From Candidatus Hodarchaeota archaeon (lineage in GTDB: Archaea; Asgardarchaeota; Heimdallarchaeia; Hodarchaeales; YT1-057), in the NCBI GenBank assembly GCA_016839955.1, contig JAEOTI010000072.1, positions 1 to 8,792 of the forward strand: a DNA stretch of 8,792 nt. The letters are read 5' to 3'. This document shows positions 1 to 6,068 of this stretch, in pieces (the first letter of the stretch is position 1; each line of letters opens with the position of its first letter). A model generated the notes under the pieces. It ran no database searches and was not told the origin of the DNA. It saw only the letters and a program-made list of their open reading frames with translations. A program made the position numbers and the translations under genes.

Positions 1-512
1 CAATTATAGGGAATAGTGGATACTATTTCCTTATCGTCTGATTTGACGATATTTTTTCTATAAAAATAAAAATTATCTAAAGATTTGAAATACTGATACA
101 AAGTTCCATCAAAGCGGCGAATACCCCATATTTCCAGCCCAGACCAATACATGTAACTTGGCAATATTTTAAGGCTGCTCCCAGCAACTTTTCCTATGAC
201 TCCCTCATCTTCTCCAGATCTGGTAAGGGATCGGATAAGACCGATTTCGTCATATCTGGAATATTCCTCAATTTTATCAGAGGGAATTTTTTTCTCTTCG
301 TGTTTGAGAAATATCCAGGAGATGAACAGAAAATATTTGGCGCGGGTATGAAGTGTACTGGTCCCAGGAAACATAATATCTGAGAAGGCATCCCGAACGG
401 TCCCTATACCCAATTCTTCCCGGATTTCTTTTTCATGAAATAGATGGAGTATCTCCATCATTCTGCGGCGGTCATCTTCGGCAAAATCAACCCAATTGAA
501 AGATGAAGGCAT
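1..512 (-). CDS. DUF6361-family protein, N-terminal 170 residues (3' end beyond window)
   Basis: The frame opens with ATG at 512-510 and stays open to the left edge, so only the first 170 residues are visible. The start is supported by a purine-rich site, GAGGGTGGG (527-519), six bases upstream. The protein matches my memory of the DUF6361 family: an opening SSFNWVDF followed by a DDRRRMMEIL helix (residues 3-22), then REELGIGTVRDAFSD (31-45), FPGTSTLHTRAKYFLF (48-63), EGVIGKVAGSSLKILPS (103-119) and YWSGLEIWGIRRF (122-134). No catalytic residues can be assigned. The molecular role is unknown. I recall the family from neighbourhoods with helicases and restriction genes, which agrees with this context but is not proof of a defence role. 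GC content of the gene (about 43-47% in sampled lines) is clearly higher than in the three genes upstream. A 138-bp spacer separates it from them, so it may be a separate transcription unit. Confidence 0.8.
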   Translation of the reverse strand, partial: MPSSFNWVDFAEDDRRRMMEILHLFHEKEIREELGIGTVRDAFSDIMFPGTSTLHTRAKYFLFISWIFLKHEEKKIPSDKIEEYSRYDEIGLIRSLTRSGEDEGVIGKVAGSSLKILPSYMYWSGLEIWGIRRFDGTLYQYFKSLDNFYFYRKNIVKSDDKEIVSTIPYN

Positions 513-520
513 TTTTATCC

Positions 521-590
521 CACCCTCTCTATGCTATAACAAATAAAAAGTATCAAGACGTTCGTATTATTTCAATCGCCCATAGAGGTG
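521..590 (-). repeat. Interrupted inverted repeat overlapping the DUF6361 gene's RBS
   Basis: CATAGAGGTG at 581-590 is the reverse complement of CACC plus TCTATG within CACCCTCTCTATG at 521-533, giving ten paired bases with one 3-nt bulge and a 47-nt spacer. In a minus-strand transcript coming from the upstream genes, the second arm contains most of the GAGGGTGGG ribosome binding site. The fold would therefore hide it. A transcript starting at the candidate promoter inside the spacer would contain only the second arm and leave the site free. The pairing is seen directly; the regulatory role is inference. Confidence 0.35.
547..575 (-). promoter_or_regulatory. Weak candidate sigma70-type promoter for the DUF6361 gene
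   Basis: On the minus strand, TTGAAA (575-570) is followed after 17 nt by TACTTT (552-547). The -35 box matches consensus at five of six positions, but the -10 box matches only three. The predicted transcription start is near 540, leaving a leader of about 28 nt. No terminator with a stem and T-run is visible after the upstream gene's stop, so read-through from the upstream operon is also possible. Confidence 0.25.
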
Positions 591-650
591 AATTTAGGGG
601 TGATTATCAGAATTATCTCTCACTTTTAAACTCATAAATTAATAATCTGT

Positions 651-1730
651 TTAGTCCTTCTTCTTGAGGCTTTCTAAATACCAAATAACATCAAAAAGGG
701 TTCTTTTTAAACCAATATCTTTTTTTTCTAAAATTCTATCAATTAGTTTTTGCCAACTAATATATTGTTCGTATGTAGATATACTTTTTAAATCGCATGG
801 CAAATTGCCAAATTCCAAATAAAGGTGTCGTTCCCTCTTCTTTATTGTTTTCATTACTACGCTGTCTAAAGGACAATGAAGAAATTGTTTAACAATGCAC
901 GAAATTTTAGGAGAAGGAAGACTCGCCCAATCTGCATAGACCTTTAAAAATACATTCAAACCCTTTTGAGCTTGACCATAAGAAATCCTACCAGAAGGGT
1001 TATTTTCTCTATAATTTCCTACATCATTAACTATTTCATCCAGAATAATTTTATGTATAGTATTAAACTCATCTTGTGTTTTGATCTCTTGTAATAGATC
1101 AATTCCTGAAAAAATTCTCTTTTTTATTTCTTTATTAGCTTTCCCAGAGAATATTCGAGCACATGATGGGTTATATGCCATCATCAATATTGTTCTATCA
1201 ATTGCTTCCCTTTCGTAGTCCTTCAATGTCTCTAAATCTATTTCTTCAATTGTCTCATCCTTTATGTGAAATATTGGGGTGCATTGTTGGATCTGGGCTT
1301 TTGGCGGATAAGAGATCATTGTGATCTTGTCGTAAGTTTTGTCCAATAAATAACGAAACTGATTAGGAATGTCTTCTATTCTAGGATAAATTTGACACCC
1401 AATTTTATCTGGATGTATATAGTCTCCTTCTCTTAAGATTTTATAATTACCTTTTGACACCCAGATAAGATAGTTGTAGTTTTTTGGATGATTGGAATGT
1501 TTGTTTGCTACACAACAACTACTTATATGTGTTGAAATTCCATGTCTGTAGTCATTAAATAGATTTTCAATTAGTTCTGTTAATTCTCTTTTCGAGAAAA
1601 CATTTTTTTCCTCTGATAGTAGTCTTGACGCAATCCATATTTCTACATGTATTGGAATTTGGATATGATTGCTAATTATTTTTTTTATCATTTCTATTAA
1701 GTTAAGATTTAAGCATCGATTATTTCCCAC
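651..1730 (-). CDS. Uncharacterised third gene of the Gabija-like operon, 359 aa
   Basis: I do not recognise a characterised function. Two parts are visible. Residues about 27-130 look like a winged-helix-type domain with conserved-looking blocks VEIWIASRLL (29-38), FSKRELTELIENLF (45-58), HISSCCVANK (68-77) and an EGDYIHPDKIGCQIYPRIED stretch (101-120). It resembles my memory of the DUF7669-type domain, but weakly. Residues about 165-355 are mostly helical and charged, with GRISYGQAQKGLNVFLKVYADWA (247-269) and FLHCPLDSVVM (283-293). No Walker, nuclease or membrane motif is evident. The start shown is GTG at 1730-1728, 22 nt inside the helicase gene, suggesting translational coupling. An alternative ATG at 1691-1689, residue 14, lies just after the helicase stop, and neither start has a convincing Shine-Dalgarno site. 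GC content (about 32% in a sampled line) is like the two upstream genes. Inferred role: accessory, regulatory or third subunit of the GajA/GajB system. Confidence 0.75.
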   Translation of the reverse strand: MGNNRCLNLNLIEMIKKIISNHIQIPIHVEIWIASRLLSEEKNVFSKRELTELIENLFNDYRHGISTHISSCCVANKHSNHPKNYNYLIWVSKGNYKILREGDYIHPDKIGCQIYPRIEDIPNQFRYLLDKTYDKITMISYPPKAQIQQCTPIFHIKDETIEEIDLETLKDYEREAIDRTILMMAYNPSCARIFSGKANKEIKKRIFSGIDLLQEIKTQDEFNTIHKIILDEIVNDVGNYRENNPSGRISYGQAQKGLNVFLKVYADWASLPSPKISCIVKQFLHCPLDSVVMKTIKKRERHLYLEFGNLPCDLKSISTYEQYISWQKLIDRILEKKDIGLKRTLFDVIWYLESLKKKD

Positions 1731-3625
1731 CCATTATTTTCTAAATCTGTTGCGTGCCCCTCTAAATTATTCGCGTGAATTGCTAAACATAACAAATGAG
1801 AAGGCCTAGTCATTGATACATATGCCATCTTTAGCCTTTGCTTTTGTCTTTTCTTTAATGTGTCTTCCCTTTCATTTTTCAGGTATTTTATAATTGAACT
1901 AATGTCGTAATCATAATAATAGGTTTCAAGATATAGCGTTGCCGTGTGAGTTTCTCCTTTAACACTGTGTATTGTATCAATCAATATCTCAATTTCATGT
2001 CCGTTCATTTTTAGTTTACAGACATTTGGATTTTTCTCTACAGTCTCTTCTGTGGTGTCTGTTTTTTCAGATGATTCAAGAAATCCAATCAATTTAGCAT
2101 TTTGTGACGCTTTAAATATGCAAACAAATTTCTCCGATATATATTTTTTTATCTCCTCATATACGCCCTGATTTTTGTTTAATCTATAGCACCACCGTGC
2201 TAATTTAAGATTTAGGATTTCATATTCATCTGGGAAAAAGTCTTTAAGATACTTAAATAGCGAAGCTTTCGTAAAATATTTTTCAGTAATGGGATTTATT
2301 ACTTCAATTATTCGTGATGATTTAACTAAACTAAGAATAATGGACTCCCTGTAATAGTATGCAAATAATTTAGACTCTGTTTGAAAAAATGGCATATTTA
2401 AATAGCCGCTTAAAGTCTCAAAATCAATTTTTTTATGGCTTCTTTCATGTTCAAATTTGGGCCAATAATTAGGAATCCTATGTTTAGTATCATGAGGTTT
2501 TTTAACCCAGCCGATAGCTTTAAATATTTGCTTCTCTAATTTATGAAGCTCACAGCTGAAAATAATATCACCGAATTTAGGAATTACATCTTCAATCTTA
2601 TCATTTTGGAATATTATAATCTTAGGTCTAAAACATGGAACATCAGAATTTCCCCCAAGGTCATCATGCGGTGAAATACATACATTTTTAATACTTTTTG
2701 CTATGGCACTCGAAAACCTCAAACTTCGGTTTATAGTTATTTGTGATTCTGGATTCCAGAGACAATCTTCATGTATACATGTCAAATTATAAATTGCCTG
2801 ATTTTTATCTCCAATTCTTTGAATGATTGTTTTTTGGGAATCAAAAAGCCTTTCAATTAATTCAATTTGATATATGTCCATGTCCTGCATTTCATCGATA
2901 AAAACAAAATCAAACCTTTCGTTAAAAAGATCTTTAATCTTTGGAAAGTCATTAAGATATTTAAGTGCTAATAGATATGCATCTTCATAGCTTAAAAAAC
3001 CTTCGTTCATAATGTTTAGTTTAAAAGAAAAAATATCTTTGTATGTATTTGTGTTTTTATTTACATAGAAATCGCTGCTATATATGTTTTTTATCAAGGA
3101 TGAATTTATCAAATCCAGCTTTATTACTTTTAATTTTTCAATGCAGTCTTCTTTAAATTTATTTTTTAACCAAATTCTAGTCCTGTATGGGAGTGAATTG
3201 AACGATTTCTCTACTTTTTCACTGTAAATATCATCATCTATTCTATAAGGTCGATTTTTAAAAATGTTAATATAAGCAGGAATAGCTAGGAACCTGTCAA
3301 CAAATGATTGTACTGTGCCACAATGATTTGGGTAGTTCATTAATCTAAATCCTAATTTTCCAAGTTTTGTACTAATTTGGTCTATTGCAACATTGGTATG
3401 TGTTAGGACACAAATTGCGTTTTCTGTATTAGAAAGAAGCTTATTGGCTAATATATATAATTTTGCTACGAGAGTTGTGGTTTTGCCACTTCCAGGACAG
3501 GCCTGAATATCCTCGGTCTCGAGGCATTTAATTACTACCTTTTGCTCATCATTGAATTTTATATCTAAAATGTCTTCAGCCGCTTTAATATCAGTATCTG
3601 AAATCTCAATCTGAAATTTTTCCAT
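1709..3625 (-). CDS. gajB: UvrD-like SF1 DNA helicase, GajB-like (Gabija defence)
   Basis: A full set of SF1A helicase motifs is visible in order: Q-motif glutamine in FNDEQ (residues 24-28), Walker A CPGSGKTT (43-50), motif Ia LTHTN (74-78), Walker B FIDEMQD (242-248), motif III GDKNQAIYN (272-280), motif IV SLRFS (301-305), motif V IHSVKGETH (552-560) and motif VI YVSMTRPSH (602-610). Its position directly after an OLD-family nuclease gene, 12 nt downstream, is the Gabija arrangement. There the GajB partner hydrolyses nucleotides on sensing DNA and works in a complex with GajA. At 638 residues it is longer than the roughly 494 I recall for the Bacillus cereus GajB. Much of the extra length lies between motifs IV and V. 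The ATG at 3625-3623 has no clear ribosome binding site, so translation probably depends on coupling to gajA. Its 3' end overlaps the next gene by 22 nt. Helicase assignment is firm; the GajB name rests on context. Confidence 0.85.
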   Translation of the reverse strand: MEKFQIEISDTDIKAAEDILDIKFNDEQKVVIKCLETEDIQACPGSGKTTTLVAKLYILANKLLSNTENAICVLTHTNVAIDQISTKLGKLGFRLMNYPNHCGTVQSFVDRFLAIPAYINIFKNRPYRIDDDIYSEKVEKSFNSLPYRTRIWLKNKFKEDCIEKLKVIKLDLINSSLIKNIYSSDFYVNKNTNTYKDIFSFKLNIMNEGFLSYEDAYLLALKYLNDFPKIKDLFNERFDFVFIDEMQDMDIYQIELIERLFDSQKTIIQRIGDKNQAIYNLTCIHEDCLWNPESQITINRSLRFSSAIAKSIKNVCISPHDDLGGNSDVPCFRPKIIIFQNDKIEDVIPKFGDIIFSCELHKLEKQIFKAIGWVKKPHDTKHRIPNYWPKFEHERSHKKIDFETLSGYLNMPFFQTESKLFAYYYRESIILSLVKSSRIIEVINPITEKYFTKASLFKYLKDFFPDEYEILNLKLARWCYRLNKNQGVYEEIKKYISEKFVCIFKASQNAKLIGFLESSEKTDTTEETVEKNPNVCKLKMNGHEIEILIDTIHSVKGETHTATLYLETYYYDYDISSIIKYLKNEREDTLKKRQKQRLKMAYVSMTRPSHLLCLAIHANNLEGHATDLENNGWEIIDA

Positions 3626-3637
3626 TTATTAAGTTTT

Positions 3638-5509
3638 TTAGGTTACATAATTAATAGCATCAACCAGGTATTTAGTATATTCTTCGGATAAAATTTCTTC
3701 CTTTGTTGCTTCTTTTCTTAATAATTCTGCAAAGTATTGAGCGGCGACTGCTTTTGATGCTTGGTTTTTTAGCAAAGGTGTGTAAACGAATAATGCTAAT
3801 TCTTTATTTTCCTTATATTCGATTTTTTTAATCTCATATTCTTCTTGGGCTTTTTTAACAACCGCTTGAAACTCTTCATCAGTTAAGCCTTCCTTTTTAT
3901 TTTTAACTGCTTTTGCAAGAGTTATTGACTTATGCATAAGCAATCCAAATCTTCCCAGTGCAATATCATATTCTAATGTCCATACTGGGGAGATAAATGT
4001 TTGGACTCCGAATCCATTATATTTACTCATGATTTTATCCAATTCTTCTTCTAATTTTTCATCACTGTAATCGGACTCTTTCTTCCTATTCTTTAAAAAC
4101 AGTTCATTTTCCACTGCAATATCTGGAAGGATGTCTCTATCAGTTACGCATGCAACTGGAATTCCCATCGTGCTACTTCCCTTCCTATGAAAAATTCTAG
4201 AGTATCTTAGAAGAGCCTTGCTTCCAACATTTACAATCGAGACTCCGAATTTCGACAGTGGCTTATCTATTATTTCTGCTATAGATGGGATAATTAGGTT
4301 CTCTGCTATTCCCTCTACTATTATTACTCCATTGGCAAAAAATAAATTTGCCTTTGTTGAATCTAAAAATTTTTTTAAGTATTCGTAATCACTGTAATAG
4401 AGTTTTGTAAAATCTTCACCCATGGGAAATGCGTTTGCATTCTTGAAAATTATTAAATTATTTAAATTTATTTTTGATGCTAAGTTAGAACTATGTGTAG
4501 TCATAATCAATTGTACTTCAGAATTTTCAGATTCTTCCTGCAAAAATTCTATTAATCTTAATTGTGCCTGCGGATGTAAATGAGCTTCTATCTCTTCAAT
4601 TAAAGCTAGTTTTAATCCAGGGTAATTCTCCTTTTTTAATAATAATAGTTCGGTTGCAATAAAAAGCAGATTATTTGTTCCTAAACCTGGAAGTGTTATT
4701 AGTTCTGGAATTTTATTATCAGATACTTTTAGTTCAAGCTTTTCGAGTATTCTCCTTAAATTTGATTCAGCAATATGTAGGTTTGACCTGACTGGTTCAT
4801 GTAGACTTGAAATTTTTTTGAGATATTCCTCATTTATAGTTTCGAGAATCTTACTTTTTTCTGAATCTTGAAAGTATTGTTGAATTTGTTCATTGGCCTT
4901 TTTCATAACTTCCATCAAATAATGCTCATCTGGTTCTTCAAACTCTTGGTGAGAATATAGTATTTGAGAAAGTCGTGAGCCTTTTTTTGGAGCTAATTCG
5001 TTTTCTGCATCTCTTAGCGGTTTTAAATATGTTGCTCTTAAGTATCTCCGTGCCTCTGAGCTTATTTGAGTTCCTATATCATCAGGGCCCGCTTTTATTT
5101 CACAAATAATATCTCTATCAAATCCTCTTGTTTCCTTTCTAATTCCATCAAGCCATATTTTTAAGAAATATTCACCCTGTTCATCAAATCCTAACCATTC
5201 AAGGAAAGTTTTAGCCTCAAAGTCTTTTAAGCCCCTAAAAATACATTGGATTTTTAAAAAATTTGCTCTATCTTCTTTATTTTCACTTTTTGGAGGCACG
5301 TGGAAATCATTATATTCCACTCTAATCCATTCATAATGGGTAAAAATTACATTTTTTATTGCTTCTACAACACAAGACTTACCAGAATCGTTTTCTCCTA
5401 CTAATAAATTCAAACCGGGTTGAAAATCAATTGAAAGCCCTGGCATTGTAGAATCCTCAAAGGAACCGAATTTTCTAAAATTCCAAATATTAAGTTTTGA
5501 TAAATACAT
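3638..5509 (-). CDS. gajA: OLD-family ATPase/TOPRIM nuclease, GajA-like (Gabija defence)
   Basis: The N-terminal half is an ABC-type ATPase: LSKLNIWNFRKF opening (3-14), Walker A GENDSGKS (38-45), signature-like LPGLGTNN (273-280), Walker B LALIEEIEAHLHP (301-313) and H-loop TTHSS (337-341). The C-terminal half is a TOPRIM nuclease: first acidic motif VEGIAE (E399, E403), DRD (457-459), WTLEYDI (510-516) and a late lysine K586 in QASKAVAA. This layout is that of overcoming-lysogenization-defect nucleases. The adjacent UvrD-like helicase places it in class 2, the GajA type, which nicks DNA and is held in check by nucleotides in the described systems. At 623 residues it is slightly longer than the 578 I recall for Bacillus cereus GajA; the charged segments around 470-495 and 535-570 are likely insertions. 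The start is supported by AGGAAAG ending four bases before ATG. It is the first gene of the operon. The catalytic residues needed by both domains appear present. Confidence 0.9.
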   Translation of the reverse strand: MYLSKLNIWNFRKFGSFEDSTMPGLSIDFQPGLNLLVGENDSGKSCVVEAIKNVIFTHYEWIRVEYNDFHVPPKSENKEDRANFLKIQCIFRGLKDFEAKTFLEWLGFDEQGEYFLKIWLDGIRKETRGFDRDIICEIKAGPDDIGTQISSEARRYLRATYLKPLRDAENELAPKKGSRLSQILYSHQEFEEPDEHYLMEVMKKANEQIQQYFQDSEKSKILETINEEYLKKISSLHEPVRSNLHIAESNLRRILEKLELKVSDNKIPELITLPGLGTNNLLFIATELLLLKKENYPGLKLALIEEIEAHLHPQAQLRLIEFLQEESENSEVQLIMTTHSSNLASKINLNNLIIFKNANAFPMGEDFTKLYYSDYEYLKKFLDSTKANLFFANGVIIVEGIAENLIIPSIAEIIDKPLSKFGVSIVNVGSKALLRYSRIFHRKGSSTMGIPVACVTDRDILPDIAVENELFLKNRKKESDYSDEKLEEELDKIMSKYNGFGVQTFISPVWTLEYDIALGRFGLLMHKSITLAKAVKNKKEGLTDEEFQAVVKKAQEEYEIKKIEYKENKELALFVYTPLLKNQASKAVAAQYFAELLRKEATKEEILSEEYTKYLVDAINYVT

Positions 5510-5594
5510 TATTCTTTCCTGAAAGTTAGTGAGTTATTAATTCTCCCCCCTCTATTCCACTTTTTCCTTTAAAAATGTAATTATTCTATTTAAA

Positions 5595-5623
5595 ATACTA
5601 CATGGCATTTATAATTAGGTCAA
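5595..5623 (-). promoter_or_regulatory. Probable sigma70-type promoter of the gajA operon
   Basis: On the minus strand, TTGACC (5623-5618) is followed after exactly 17 nt by TAGTAT (5600-5595). The -35 box matches consensus at five of six positions and the -10 at four of six. The predicted start is near 5588, giving a leader of about 80 nt. That leader carries a run of six G (5550-5545) and then the AGGAAAG ribosome binding site (5520-5514). No operator or riboswitch fold was recognised. Confidence 0.5.
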
Positions 5624-5728
5624 TAACCTTTTGTGATGAATTAATAGGTGAAATTTTGGGTCATGTCAAATAAAGTTCGCAATTTCGCAACCATCATAAA
5701 CTCCTCAACTTGCTTGAGCTGCTGATGA

Positions 5729-6001
5729 ATCTTCCTACTCATTCAAAGTTATGATCAACTTCTCCTGTTTGATATAACTGCGTTCATTAATCCAATCTTC
5801 CGAATATTCAATGAGATAACAGGTGATCAAGCGAACATGGGATTTCTGTTTACCATTATACTAGGAATTCAACTTACCATTTCCATCTACCTCTATGAGG
5901 CAGTATCCTCTGCAATAGGCAGTCTTTTTCAACTTCGGGAAGCCAGGGCTAAAAGGTCACTGGCTTCCACTCGCCTCTTAACAAGTAAAGAAGAACTTTG
6001 A
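5729..6001 (+). pseudogene. Relic of a membrane-protein gene, last 90 codons only
   Basis: This is the only plus-strand stretch that looks coding. It is open for 90 codons from just after a TGA at 5726-5728 to a TGA at 5999-6001, and has no plausible start at its 5' end; the first ATG is codon 37. The translation shows a hydrophobic segment GFLFTIILGIQLTISIYLYE (residues 38-57) that could cross the membrane. A basic tail follows (QLREARAKRS, 68-77), ending in SKEEL. That is the shape of a membrane-protein C-terminus. I do not recognise the family. Reading upstream in all three frames gives nothing continuous, so the 5' part was probably lost when neighbouring DNA arrived. The alternative is a chance open frame; the clean hydrophobic-then-basic pattern argues mildly against that. 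Confidence 0.4.
5938..5968. repeat. Perfect 9-bp inverted repeat with 13-nt loop
   Basis: GGAAGCCAG (5938-5946) and CTGGCTTCC (5960-5968) are exact reverse complements separated by 13 nt. The stem is GC-rich for this region. Neither strand has a T-run directly after it, so it is not a standard intrinsic terminator. It sits about 100 nt after the hsdR stop on the minus strand, where a transcript-end hairpin would be plausible, but it also lies within the plus-strand relic. Confidence 0.45.
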
Positions 6002-6068
6002 CCCTTCATTTCTTGGTTCTTATTCATTGATTACCAGAGATACCCTACAGCAATTATGGGGAATCAAC

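Noticed and set aside
1..16. CAATTATNGGGAAT repeated at 1-14 and near 6051
   Set aside because: Short AT-rich similarity between coding and spacer DNA with no flanking context; probably chance.
194..391. 65-codon minus-strand open frame
   Set aside because: It lies in another frame inside the DUF6361 gene, whose own frame matches a known family.
603..618. ATTATC repeated within GATTATCAGAATTATC
   Set aside because: Two six-base copies in AT-rich spacer; too short to call an operator.
3638..5509. Alternative assignment of the ATPase as a Septu, PARIS or retron effector
   Set aside because: The C-terminal half has TOPRIM motifs (VEGIAE, DRD, late lysine) and the partner is a UvrD-like helicase, which fits class 2 OLD/Gabija and not an HNH partner, AriB or a reverse transcriptase.
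5641..5742. 33-codon minus-strand open frame starting with MSRKIHQQLKQVEEF
   Set aside because: Helical-looking, but very short, without a ribosome binding site and unrecognised; it overlaps the relic and the promoter edge, so I treat it as chance.
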